Part shown: one piece after another, positions 30,120 through 41,509 of the stretch
Position numbering within the stretch: position 1 is the first letter of the stretch
Layout of the letters: every line of letters begins with the position of its first letter
Assembly: GCA_948099385.1 (NCBI GenBank)
Contig: CANUEZ040000179.1
Location: 11,922,001-11,986,000 of the forward strand
Source: Fasciola hepatica
Lineage: Eukaryota; Platyhelminthes; Trematoda; Plagiorchiida; Fasciolidae
DNA: 64,000 nucleotides
Direction: 5' to 3'
Made by a program: the position numbers and the translations under genes
Notes under the pieces: generated by a model
Database searches by the model: none
What the model saw: only the letters and a program-made list of their open reading frames with translations
What the model was told of the DNA's origin: nothing

Positions 30120-32270
30120 TGTCTGACACACATCGTCATCATCGTACAGCCTTAAACAGTGAGACAAGCTCCACTGACCACTACCTTTCTCACCATTTTG
30201 CATGCAGAAGTGGTAAGAACGAATGCACAAGATGAACAAGGAGAGTACCTAAAGAGCTAGGAAAAGATAACAACGCCCTAGTAACCAACACACGGAATAC
30301 ACAGTCTAGCTGTAAAAATGCGCATTGATCAATTATTCTGATTTGGTAGGTAGTGACAACACGGTCCCCACTGTTCACGGTTCGCTGTCATATACTTCAG
30401 TGTATCCAGCCGACTGGTTGACCGATCTTTTGGAATCCCAACCCCGAAGTCGTGAGGCATCTACTTTTCCCAGGTTCGTTGTACATTTTTTCATTCCTCG
30501 CTGCCACGTCATCTGTTGAACTCCACGTGATCTCTTCCACTCCCTAGGAGGAACGGAGAATATGACGCGATACGGAAGACGTGTGTTTGCGATGCGTAAC
30601 ACGTGCCCCAACCAACGAAGTCTACTAAGCTGGATACGCTGTACTAGAACATTCTCTGGATTAGTATCCAATACTCGATTTCCGACCTCAACATTGCTCA
30701 CTCGGTCATTCCATCCATTCCACATCGTTTCGCTGATCACGGTTCTCCATCCACTGATGTCGCGAATAAGTTTAAGCAGTCTTTGACTGTTACCTGAAGC
30801 AGCTGATACTCCCATTTCTTCGGCTGCATTGACCCACTAATTTTCGCGATCCTTCTTAAGGCTTTTCTTAGCTTGCTTTTGTAGACCTCTCCGTATCTGA
30901 TTCATCTCTTCTCTGTTCGAGAGCTGAAGGTTTTGCTCTATTAGCCTGATCGACTCTTGCGAAATCCAGTGCCTTTGATGGGCATCGGATCCACGATCAC
31001 AGGCGAAACCTGCCGCCACGTGCATTGCGTGCTGGATATGTGACCAGTGCTGATCTACATCACCGTTCGTCTTAGTTCACGACTCATGCGCTAATTTCTG
31101 TTCATAACTGGTGCGAACTTCTGAATCAAACAAAAGTTGCACGGACAACTGGGGTTGCGGTTTGTGTCGATCTCCATGGAGCTGAAGAGACAATCGCAAT
31201 TAAACTAATGCATGGTCTGACTCTACGTACGTGTACCAGTAGGACCTACAGTTCTGGACAGAACTGCACCACCGGTATCTTACTAGGGTATGATCGATCT
31301 TGCTCAGAATACCTGTAGCGTTATAGCGCCATGTCGCCGTGCGACATGAGGTGTGTCGTAAATTTGTACTAGATAGGAGTAACTGATTGTCTGCAGAAAA
31401 CTGGAGAAGCCTATCCCCGTCATCTGTGCGCTGAGCGGGTAAGGCTCAACACCCACCTAAAAACTTTTCTGACGCGCTGTTTGCCAACTTGTGCATTCAA
31501 TCACCAGCTAACACCACAATGTCAGAACCTTTGCTCCTGAGAACAGGAGTAGTGAGCTCATCATAGAACTCATCCTTCTGCATGTCAGAACTGCAATCCG
31601 TTGGGGCGTATGCCAAGATCACAAACAAATTGCGGTTAACACAACTATCCTTTCGAAAGCCAACTGATTATTGCAGTCTTACAGCACATAGACGACTGTT
31701 AAAAAGGATCCAGTCCGAAAGGGCAACCTCAGCCTTGTCAGTCAAGACAATTCCTACACCACGTTGACCCACAGCTCTAGCTGCTTCGTCTCCTGAGGTG
31801 CGCAAAAAATACCTCGATGAGATATCAGGAGCAGTTAGTTGAATCACACTGCTCGAATCCTGGATACGCGTTTCACTTAAGCAGCAGACATCAATCTTGA
31901 GAGAATTTATTGTGAGCGCTAGGCACGCCTGCTGACCGGCCTGCATGAGTGTACGCACGTTGGAGGAGCCGAGATTCAGAGGCTGACGGGGCTTGAGAAA
32001 ATGTGAGTTACCAGGCTGGGGATTATTCCCGATACTATTTGACAGTGAATCGTTGTGAGTATCGACCGTGTTATCAGTGGGAGAATTATGGGTGGATAGA
32101 TCGGGCAAAGAGGGGTGGTTAGGGACAGAAGAAAAAGGTTGAATAAGAGAAAGAACTCTGAGCAGTAGCACATTTAACACTACCCACCCCGCTCGATGCA
32201 ATGGGCGGCGCGGTCCTGATTAGCCTGCGCAACGACCGATGCAGTATGGAGTTCTTTGTATTCGTGCAGT
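30120..32270 (-). mobile_element. RTE-like LINE, internally deleted (endonuclease kept, RT lost)
   Basis: Reading from 32,270 leftward, the 177-codon frame 32,201-31,668 holds an AP-like endonuclease start: LNLGSSNVRTLMQAGQQA, DVCCLSETRIQDSSSV and RGVGIVLTDKAEVALSDW. Further nuclease pieces continue to about 31,180, including LFVILAYAPTDCSSDMQKDE and SDIVVLAGDW. The linker follows (about 30,790-31,020), with WVNAAEEMGVSAASGNS. The next recognisable part, in the same 146-codon frame 30,815-30,375, is the RTE C-terminus: LRWLGHVLRIANTRLPYRV and QQMTWQRGMKKC. The complete RT palm that should separate ISETM from NDRVSNVEVGNRV (near 30,700) is missing. The 3' end is near a short tgatgatgacgatg run at about 30,135, as is common for RTE tails. 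It resembles schistosome SR2-type elements. Confidence 0.8.
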
Positions 32271-32274
32271 TCAT

Positions 32275-33455
32275 GGGAGGTATCGCAATCCCAACCAGAA
32301 ATCCGTTAACCAACTCGTCGTTACGATCCAAACTACAGCTTATCGTACGGCGTAATTGAATACACGTTCCTTCTTACATGCACGCTTTTGTTCGACTACT
32401 ACTACTGGACAAAAATGGTGTTCAGCTTTGATCGGTCTTTTATTAACCAGCCTAATCAACACCACCAATCCGACTACGGGTTAAGTGTATTTGACTGCAA
32501 TAATTTGATTCAAAAGGCCTCACTAGGTTGTCGGATAGGGATGGATGATAAACTCTTCACACACGGTGGTTTTCCCTTTCAACCTCGCTAGATTGAATAC
32601 TTTTGAATACAATAATGTGTGTTCTGTTAGGATGCACCAGTGCTAAAATTATTGTGTGTGTGATTATTTGCGCATATGGTGTAACTTTTGACATATTTCG
32701 TGTTGCTTCTTAATCAGCAATAGAACACCGAACGAGTCCAAAGCGGCACTGGCTGTTTGTAAAAATTGAATAACTCGGTTTTCGGAGCGGTTCGTTGGAA
32801 TTTCGTGACTTTTTTGATGATAACTGCGCGCCCTTCCTCAAGATTTCGCTGTAGTCTGGTGATCGGTTCATATTCCAGGAAGACCTCAAACCCTCTTTCC
32901 AGGACACAAAAACAAGGTGTTCAGGGCCAACCCATTTCGTAAGCGACCTCTCGCATAGCCTCTCGGGAGCTGAAAAGTATTATGCTAATGTTGCAAGTAC
33001 TTCCCGTGCTTTATCAACCAAAGAGGAATAAATAACCTATTATATAATCTTCAAAACATTGTGAGTTATTATGAACAAAGTTGTCTTTCACGTACCTCTT
33101 CACAGTGTCCTGAGTGTTTCTCAACTAAATCTCACTTAGCCTTACCGAATAATGAGTATACTCCGCGTTATATTCAATTACACAGAGTTCAATCACATGA
33201 GTACCTTGGAGTGACCCGAAGCACCGATATTCTCATGTTGTCAATGATGCGTGCGGACTGTGCTGACTTATCCTTCGAATTTGATAGTTCAGACAATTTT
33301 GCATGACAATTACCAACTGGCACTATCTGTCAAGACACGGATAGTACTGTAACTATGTGGACACTAAAATGTCATTTGTTGTCACCATGATTACTAAGTT
33401 TCTTGTTCTTTCTTCTATAATCTGAATTCAAATGTCTATAGAACGCATTATATTG
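32275..33455. repeat. 1.18-kb repeat, copy 1
   Basis: Virtually identical to 43,430-44,620. I noticed one roughly 11-bp length difference near the left end and two or three single-base differences. Open frames inside (32,388-32,591 and 33,061-33,306 plus; 32,710-32,907 minus) are duplicated along with it. None has a recognisable motif. Its left edge abuts the 5' end of the RTE-like LINE. Confidence 0.9.
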
Positions 33456-33589
33456 AGCGATTTAGGACTTCCCGGACATACTGTTCCCACTCAGTATACA
33501 ATTTGATGTGGGAAGATTCTCCCAGTTTTTCCCTTGTCGAGTGTGTTCCCCAGCACGGGAACATATTTTGTGTTTTGACTGGTCGGTGG

Positions 33590-34065
33590 TAAGATTCAGC
33601 ATGATTTAATTGCTGGCACTGGTAGTGTTGAATCATATGTTGCTGAGATGATGGTGCGAAAAGTCATTCCTGATTTCGAACTTGATTCTGCTGACACTGT
33701 TGTAAAGGGTTCTACCGGGCAACTTACCAATTTTGGAGGCCTGAGCACTTCCGCTAACAGATTCACGTGGCAGTGTATTCTATTGTGACTTCCTTGTCAC
33801 GCATTCACGGACCGAAGTCCATGAAAGACATTGGTATTCCCAATTGACTCCTGCATTGTGATTGTCTTTCTTTAACTGATCCTATTTTGCGATGTTCCAA
33901 AGCCAAGGGCGGTAATAAAAACCTCTCTTGTGAAGCTCGAAGTGGACGATGATCCTGTGTTTGTAAAGAGCCGTGTTTTGTCTTACAGTTTGCTAGAACT
34001 CGTCAGTACATCAAAGTGGGTCACGACCCAAGCAACACGCGCAACATGTGAAAAATCGCCGGAGT
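33590..34065 (+). pseudogene. LTR-retrotransposon protease/RT-start fragment
   Basis: In pieces: GTGSVESYVAEMMVRKVIPD (about 33,615-33,680), a retropepsin-like 'DTGS..S.v' with the Asp lost, then GSTGQLTNFGG. Later, VKLEVDDDPVFVKSRVLSYS at about 33,928-33,990 matches the conserved stretch that opens gypsy-type RT ('l.ve.d..PvF.k.R..py'), and SSKWVTTQ-like sequence follows. The gypsy-like element at 46.9-49.6 kb has the same layout. Gag and the remainder of pol are absent here. Confidence 0.6.
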
Positions 34066-35360
34066 GGATATCTTTTCTTTTCTTAATCCATCGTAGTTGC
34101 TCGTTTCTTGGTCTGTTTGACCATTATCTATCCTTAAGACCGAAATCACTAATTTACTACTTATTAAAAAAAAACCGTTTTTTAAATTTTAGTAAATTTA
34201 TTGTGAAAAAGGTATGCTGAAAACTTGTACAGACTTGCAATCCCAGGACTGATTCATTCTGAGTTGCCGGACAATGTTCATCGTTCTTGTGTTATGTGGT
34301 CACCGGATCTGAAATGTCAACATGTAGAAGGGTAAAACAGTCACAATTGAGGAAACTCTGGGCAACGGAATTTTTCGTAAACAGATTGAGCGCAAACTGC
34401 TTTCAACAGAACAAAGAAATATCTGGTAATATGTGTCGAATCAACTATAAGCAACGACATGGGAAAATATCGTAAAATTAGGGAACTGCACGTTGGACAA
34501 CGTGGGTGTTTAGTTCTCAAAAAACAGGACTGAAATATATAACTACGAAAACACTATGAACTAAATCTGAGGAACAAGTACAGTTGCGATTTATGATATT
34601 TTGTTACTAATCTTCAGAATGCCTTAGAAGGTGCTGACTACGTCAAAATAACAAAGCAATTCCAAAAGGAAAGGCGGTATGATTTATTTCGAAGAAAATG
34701 TTAAATTACGTACCTGCGTTCCCGTCTTGCATCACCGAGATACCTAGAGTTGATAAACCAGTGTTTTATGTCTTTCAGTGACAGACACCGATTCTTCTGT
34801 TACCTTAGGATTGAACGAACAGCGTCTGGGATTTAGTCAGAGATAGCGAATACCACAGACTTATCACTGGCAGCAACAACAAGCCTATTTTTGAAAGACT
34901 GCGTTGCGCATCCCAAAACCAGCAGCCGGCTAATGCCATCTTTCGTCGCACTCAAAGACAAACACGTAATCTAGAAAAGAAAAGGTTAAAAATGCAGATT
35001 CATATGAACGTATGCAAGATTGGAACAGTGGTGTCATAGGAGTTATTTGAAGCCAAGGATGTGAATGGGTGCACTGTGTCCGATAGTACACCATCCATGG
35101 GAAATATATAGTCGACTTGATGACAAACCGTTTGAAGAAATGATCCAAAACATTTCTAAAAAAGAAAAATTATACCTTATCGATCAATTTACAATTTTTA
35201 CGGATCGTTTGGTAATAATGATAATTTTGTCTGCTTGCACAACAGAGCAAAACCAAATGAATGTGTAAGACAAGAACGGGAAATAAAATATCAACCGAAT
35301 CAACATCACCTTCCTTTTCGGAACACATATTGATCACATGATGAAATCTTCGGTATAAAT
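34066..35360. other. No recognisable gene
   Basis: AT-rich DNA with short frames on both strands (34,287-34,475; 34,930-35,148; 35,065-35,268). No motif or repeat relation is evident. Confidence 0.4.
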
Positions 35361-35366
35361 ATTCAG

Positions 35367-36565
35367 CTAATCTTGAGAGTCACTCCATCTGCCAGATGCG
35401 TTAAGCAATAGATATCGTTTACGGTTTCGTCTGGAACGTACAAATGGGACATTTGTCGTACGAAACTCAGCAGAGTTGATGTGCACAATGCCCATAAAGT
35501 ACGCGTATCGTAAGATGTGAAAATGTACGCAAGGATAGAAATAAACGCTAATAGTGTTCTTACAGGTCATTAGGTAGTAAGTTACGCAAACAAACTGGAC
35601 CTAAGTGAGAGATAATTTGACCGAAATAGCCAGCAGAATTTTTCACGTAGCGAATCTACCCTAGCAGCTGTCAAGGGATGTAATACGGTGGAATTACCAT
35701 ACTGCACGCCATTATGAATTATATCCATCTGTTTGTTCACCTTTCGTTTGTAATATACGTGGAATGGAAATGATTTTGTCGGAACACAGTATATTCCGGC
35801 GGTTAATATGGGTACGCAGGCTGGTCGAGTTACGCGTGCCGAAACTAGCCATAACTGGAGTTTGGAAGCATGATATAACGTTACACTGTCGACAATGAGC
35901 TGGAAGTGGGTGGAATCCGGGACTCTTAGCGTGTCACGTATGCAACGAAACAAACCATTTCGAAGTCTAATGTGCATATACAATAAAGCTGCATCTCACA
36001 ACCGTGGTACACGAGACATTGTCCTTGGCTCACGTGGAATATCTGGTAACTCGTAGCCCAAAGAATGCAGTACGTCACGTTATCTCATAGTTAGCACCGA
36101 GGCTATGCAAACATCGGACAAGGACTGCAAGAGAGCATCCACGTTGATTTCGACACACGGATTTTCCAGGCTGTATCCCTTGACTAATTTAAAAACCTAA
36201 GATCGTAATTCACAAACATACTTACTTATATAGCTGGTCGAACTTCATGCGCTGGTAGTGGGTAGATCTCCGCTTAGAAAATCGATTGACCCCAAATCTG
36301 CTGCTGGCCGCAACAGTTGTGGCTCTAAGTCAACAGCTTTGACACCAAGAGTAACCTTACCCATTATTCATTAGGATCAGATAAATGGATGACTGTAATT
36401 TAGGACATGAACGCCGGCGCTCCCACAATGTGGTCTCGCCGCAAATGAGGCTTTTCTTCACACCGAAGGCCTTTTTGCGACTCCAATACTTTTTCCACTT
36501 CCTCTTTAGTCATAGCAAAGTATTTTGGAACCCAGAATCCAAAGACGAATGACGAGCGTTACATG
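35367..36565 (-). other. Gene-like cluster of open segments, unidentified
   Basis: Several protein-like segments lie on the minus strand. (a) 36,560-36,400: GFWVPKYFAMTKEEVEKVLE, then SQKGLRCEEKPHLRRDH, to a TAA. (b) 36,324-36,226: an open 99-bp stretch with acceptor-like ttgacttag and a strong donor gtaagt, including SRFGVNRFSKRRSTHYQRM. (c) From about 36,190, after aaattag: KGYSLENPCVEINVDALLQ, then a stop, then RDVLHSLGYELPDIPREP, another stop, and in the same frame the 133-codon open frame 35,983-35,582 (HFQLIVDSVTLYHASKLQLW, PILTAGIYCVPTKSF). This may be a host pseudogene. Alternative frames over (b) and (c) are also open and peptide-like, and the phases of (b) and (c) do not join in the best readings. 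So I treat it as an unresolved candidate. No family is recognised. Confidence 0.3.
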
Positions 36566-36569
36566 GCTA

Positions 36570-37010
36570 GTAGCACTCAATCTCACAAATAACAATGCTA
36601 CAAAACTACTACCTCAGTGTCCAAGGAGGTATATGCATGTATACAGATGGAATTATACGGAGAGATAATGATATATTAAAATTCAAATGGACTGCAAAAA
36701 TTTGCGTTAGTTAACTTTGTCAATGATTAATCATTTTTAACCATAGAATAAGGAACGGTGCACTTCACAAACAGAAAATATTACAAACCAGTACATCACC
36801 GCCTTGTCACGAGGGCATTCAGTGAAAATACGCCTTTTGTGGGGAAGAATTATATTGGTAGAAACTGTTGTACATTTATTATTTTGATTCTAGTAAAATT
36901 TCACGAACACCTGGGTAATCTTTCAAGAGACAAGTTAGGAATTATTTTATCCCAACGTCCGCCCAGCAGCGATGGATACTGTGTTTAAGCACTCCGGATC
37001 TCTAGACTGG
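36570..37010. other. No recognisable gene
   Basis: AT-rich spacer with one unassignable plus-strand frame (36,758-36,988). Confidence 0.4.
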
Positions 37011-37014
37011 CATA

Positions 37015-37870
37015 AGGAACGGGAAGTCTTGAAGTCTTGAAGTACTACACGGGTTCGAGGCTTTGAGCCCAATTGTCCCGGTTCTTTAGGAAATCTTTGA
37101 TCTTCTGTCGGATTCACCGAGCTGAAACGAGAGCAAAAAGAAGGGGGGGGGGCGGGGTGGCAGCGAAAACAAGATACATGTAACCTCATTCAGCGTCACA
37201 CTGTGGACAGTGCCTTAATCTGAGTGGGGGTGCGGCATTCATGAACATATATGCGATAAAAGACAACTATTTTGTTTTTTTTTGACAAAGGGAATTATTG
37301 GGAGAGACCCAGGTAGAGGTCCAGCTTTTTCTTGAAGATAGTTTTGTTCTGCGAGAGAACAATATCTTCCGGAAGTGCATTCCACATAGTAATAACCCTA
37401 TAGCTAAAAAAGTTAATCCTTAGTGAAGTGCGTGGCCTCGGTTTGAAAACTTTTCTGCTGTGACCACGGAGAGAGGAGGCTGGACAGACGGAGAAGAAGT
37501 AATCGCTTTGACCTGTTTCAAAAAGGTGAAACATCAAAAACAGATCACCTCTTACGCGTCTTACGTCAAGGAGATAGAGGTTGAGGAGTGAGAGGCGGAC
37601 GGGATAAGGTAGATGGGATAGACCACTTACTGCCTTGGTGGAGGCCCGCTGAACCCTTTCTAGGATCTCACGGTCTCGGACAAGACCAGAGTGCACTATC
37701 TGACTACTCTACTCCAGCAGAGGTCGGATATAAGTGCCGAAAATCATGGGGAAATCACCCTTAAATATGCGCGGGAAGGACCTTCGAATCATGTTTAGGA
37801 CTCGAAAGGCAGACTTGCTCGCAAGTTCGTGATGATGAGAGAAGGATAAGTTACAAGCCAAAAGTTCCAG
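37015..37870 (-). mobile_element. CR1-like LINE, 3' end
   Basis: The minus-strand frame 37,696-37,295 encodes the RT C-terminal region: REILERVQRASTKAVSGL, SLLNLYLLDVRRVRGDLFLM and ITMWNALPEDIVLSQNKTIF. Upstream pieces (to about 37,870) include NMIRRSFPRIFKGDFPMIFG. The 3' untranslated part at 37,015-37,135 (reverse complement of the 'cacgggttcgaggctttgagcccaattg' area) recurs at 42,640-42,745 and 58,060-58,130. The C-terminal frame is intact, so this copy is less decayed than its relatives, but everything upstream of it is missing. Confidence 0.85.
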
Positions 37871-38425
37871 TGGTTGCCAAAAAACGGTAAAAGTCAGTGG
37901 AATAGGTCAAGGACGGTTTGTATTGAAACAATATCGATCACGTTCAAGTATTAGAACAACTCTGGACAAGATACTAGCCAGGGGAACTAAAGGTTCAACC
38001 GTCCGCAAGCAGACCAGTCAAAAGTGTGTGTTTTCAACTGGCGAAAACCATTTATCCATAAAGCAAACAGACAGACAACGCACAGCCCTATGACATGGAA
38101 CAACATACAAACTGCCTAGAGCTAAGTGCTAACTGGTTATGTTTGTGTGCGGTAATTTTTGGTCATGAATTAACACATTCAAACTCAGTCATCTCCAGGT
38201 CACTGTAACACCTTCCTCCTTAGAATGGAACTGTCGAAATGACCCTTCGATCTAAATGAGAGCGTCACACGCGAAGGTTTCTATTAGCATCACAAGTCAC
38301 GTGTCTCATCGGTCGTCTAGGGGACCATGAAATTATGCCACAATCCGCTCGTTCTGACAGTGTAGAATCACTAAAGTGTGCATTGGCCTAGCGGTCATCT
38401 ACGAAGCCCTCACCTAGGTGTCTCA
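37871..38425. other. No recognisable gene
   Basis: Spacer between the CR1-like end and the microsatellite. I see nothing to annotate. Confidence 0.4.
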
Positions 38426-38427
38426 GA

Positions 38428-38428
<1 letters not shown>

Positions 38429-38482
<54 letters not shown>
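38429..38482. repeat. (AT)n microsatellite
   Basis: About 27 uninterrupted TA units. The Ile-Tyr frames that run through it on both strands are artefacts of the repeat. Confidence 0.97.
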
Positions 38483-38484
<2 letters not shown>

Positions 38485-38905
38485 GTATAAAATAATCCAA
38501 CACGACTTTCCGGGGGTTCCTCCATTCACCTTGCCCGTGCATGCAATGGAAGATCAAAAATAAAACACATGAGCAAACGGCCATGAGTAGAACTTGAATC
38601 AAAGGGATTACCCCCGTCGGTCGGTACAATACGCAAATTTTAAAATGCACGAAACGTCCCCCAGATTTTTGAAGTGGTTTCATAAGATGTCAAACAGTGA
38701 AAACAACATTAAATGGGATTGAAAGATGAATGCCATCTACAAAACGCTTTGACCATTGTACATACCGGCCAGATCGCGTTGTTTGCTGCAGCTCCAGGGT
38801 TTCGGGCTTTGCTGTCTGAGGTTCGGAGGTGGCGTCCATGATGGGTCAAGTAGCTATTTGAGCACTGTTGTTGAGCAGTATCTCCCTTTCTAGACTATTG
38901 TCAAG
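38483..38905. other. No recognisable gene
   Basis: About 420 bp of spacer between the microsatellite and the 3' end of the gypsy integrase frame. It could include the remains of a 3' LTR, but no matching 5' LTR was found. Confidence 0.3.
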
Positions 38906-40453
38906 GTGCGTGAGCTTAAGACGGTCGGCATATGGTTTCATGTTCACCGTTTCGGTCAATGAGAAAAACTCGATCGCGTCTCTCAAGCACCTTGAATGGG
39001 CCTTCGTAAGGCCGCTGTAGAGATGTTCTAACGCTATCTATTCGTATGAAGATGTAGGTACCAGTGGACAGTTCTACTGGGATGTAGATCGATCGAGAAT
39101 GCATTTGAAAACGGCGCATCTCCGCAGCCAACTGTTGAGCATATGAAGCACAACCGTCGTCACTCACGCGACCTATGGCAAAGTAGTCCCCGGGTAACCG
39201 GAAAGTTTGACCCAAAATCTAATCCCGCAGTTGACGCGTTATAATCAGATTTACAGACGGAACGTAAACCTGAGAGAACAACTGAGAGCGCCTACACCCA
39301 ATCAGAACTGTCATCAGTGGTGGTCGAGGCTTTGAGATGTGATGAAAACTCCCAATCATACCTTTGGTTGCTGGGTGATATGCTGCCCTACGAGAACGGG
39401 GACAGCCTAACATACGTAATGTTTCTTCAAACGTGTGACTCAAACGGTGCTCCGTGATCAGTGGCTACCGTTTCAGAGCAATCATATAATGAAACCCAAA
39501 GTTCTTTACAAGCAGCTGTTGCGGTTTCTGTCTCTATACTGGCAATGGTAACAGCCTCTGATTAAAGGGGGAGACGGTCGACCATAGTAATATGGTAACG
39601 GAAACCTTTACGGGGGCTGAGAGGGTCAACGATATTTATGTACATATCAGGAAGCTTTGAGGATACAACTGGAAAGTGGCCTAATTGAGCTATTTTATGT
39701 CTACTTACTTTCGATCTTTGGCACTGAATGCATGAACGAGCTCAATTACGAATATCCTTTAGCATACTGTTCCAGACGTACCTATCTGCAACTAGCTTGG
39801 TGGTGACTCGGATGCCAAGATGGGCTTAATCACGTAAAACGTCGAAGATTGTGCGGCACCAAGACGTGGGTACGATGGGGCGTGGGTGTGGCAAAGTTAC
39901 GTCACACATTGTCGAAATCCAGGAAGTGGCTAATGGAAACTCCGAAGGATTAACTGATGCGATCAGGCTGGGATCTGTGAAATCCAATTCCGAACGTTGG
40001 GCTACAGCCATGACCCGTAGCTGACCAGAAATAGCATCTACCCGAGAAAGAACATCAGCCCAACGTTGGCGGTGCCAGAAACCTCACGAACATCCCTGGA
40101 AAACTGTATCACGGAGTCTGAATAGCGTAACTAATTTGGTGGGGGCTTATTGGTTAGACTGTGAAACGCATACGTCAATGGTTTGTTATCGGTAAAGATG
40201 ACGGACTGTCTGCTTTCGAGAACATGTTGGAAAAGTCTAACAATACTGTAAACAGCAAGTAGTTCCCGACTAAACGTAGAATACTTAGTTTCAGTAGGTA
40301 GGAGACGACAAGAGGAAAAGGTTAGTGGTTTCCATTGTGATGTAGACCACTGCCGTAGCACGCCGCCTATGGCCTTGTCAGCGGCATCGGTGGCTATACC
40401 CAATTGAGCTTCGGCGTCAATATGGACCAGAAAAATCGCAGAAGCTAAAGCAT

Positions 40454-40463
40454 CTTTAATTGC
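40454..40463. other. Target-site duplication, left of fold-back insertion
   Basis: ctttaattgc, repeated at 40,730-40,739. Removing the insertion together with one copy restores an uninterrupted RT-to-RNase H reading frame on the minus strand. Confidence 0.75.
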
Positions 40464-40664
40464 TATGGAAGAATCTTATTGTTTAATAACACAGCGTAGT
40501 CGAAATTGTTGGTGCGTTGTCGACTTTTCGGTCACCACGGGTAACCTTTTTCAAGGCTGTTGCAAAACCAGTCTTGAAAAAGGTTACCCGTGGTGACCGA
40601 AACGTCGACAACCTACCAACGATTTCGACTACGCTGTGTTATTAAACAATAAAATTCTACCATA
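40464..40664. repeat. Fold-back (inverted-repeat) element
   Basis: Two arms of about 90 bp are near-perfect inverted copies (tatgg.agaat.ttattg at each outer end, aaccttttt near the centre), with a loop of about 17 bp. A further 65 bp (40,665-40,729), not part of the inverted repeat, lies between the right arm and the right target-site duplication. There is no coding capacity. This is a non-autonomous fold-back or MITE-like insertion; the superfamily is not determined. Confidence 0.88.
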
Positions 40665-41509
40665 ACATTTCACATGTGGCATCGATTTTTCGATACACTC
40701 CGAACCTATCTCGGTTCTGACACATTAGTCTTTAATTGCACCGAAGGCAGTTTTAGCATCCTCGGGTGATTCTATGGGACCATCTGTAGCACCTCGAAGT
40801 AAATCTGCTAATGTCCGCATTAAGTAGGCACTGTTTGGGATGGAACGCCGATGATAGCTTACCATCCCATAGAAATGACAACTGTCAGCTGGTGAAGTAG
40901 GTAGCGGATAGTAACAAACGGCTTTTGCCTTTTCTTTCAACGGCCGAATACCACGTTCATCAGTCATGTGGCATAAAATCTCAACTGAATTTTGGCCAAA
41001 GACATTTTTATCCTCATTGACAGTCATACCAATGCGGCCAAACTCTCAAACTACCGATGTACTTGTTGCTTCCGTGCATCTTCAAATTCGCTAAATACCA
41101 GCAGATCGTTTATGTGGGTGGGAACAAAATCTTACCCTTTGATTGCCTGGTCAATGAAATGCCGAAAGTTTTGTGTAGCGTTAAGCAAACCAAAAAGCAT
41201 TCGTAGTAATTGGAAGAGACGAAAGGGATTTTTTACCGCTGTCTTAGGTATATCCTCTTCTGCTATGGGAATCTGGTGATATGCATGTACCAGATCTATT
41301 TTGGAGAACACACGAGAACCGATGAGATTGCCTTTGATATCCTAAATGCGTGAGATGGGATACCTATCTGGAACAGCGGCTTTGTTGAGGGCTCTACAAC
41401 TTCCGTATGGTCGCCGATCTCCTGATTTATAGGGGTCAAGTGAGGTGGTTAACCCCAGGGACTATTTGATACACGAATATTACCTAATTCAAGCATGTGC
41501 TCTAACCCA

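Larger units (their letters stand above)
38910..41500 (-). mobile_element. Ty3/gypsy element, pol (RT-RNase H-integrase), degenerate
   Basis: The right-to-left order is canonical. RT is at about 41,480-40,725, with the part after the catalytic box reading GIRPLKEKAKAVCYYPLPTS, FYGMVSYHRRSIPNSAYLM and PEDAKTAFGAIKD. RNase H is at 40,403-40,131 (IATDAADKAIGGVLRQWS, TETKYSTFSRELLAVYSI, VIFTDNKPLTYAF). Integrase is at about 40,011-39,219 (ARSCIQCQRSKVSRHKIAQL, YHITMVDRLPL, AYHPATKGMIGSFH). The integrase C-terminus is at 39,215-38,916 (YEGPFKVLERRDRVFLIDR). Multiple stops and frameshifts occur. A fold-back insertion at 40,464-40,729 separates RT from RNase H. Gag, protease and LTRs were not found. 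Confidence 0.9.
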
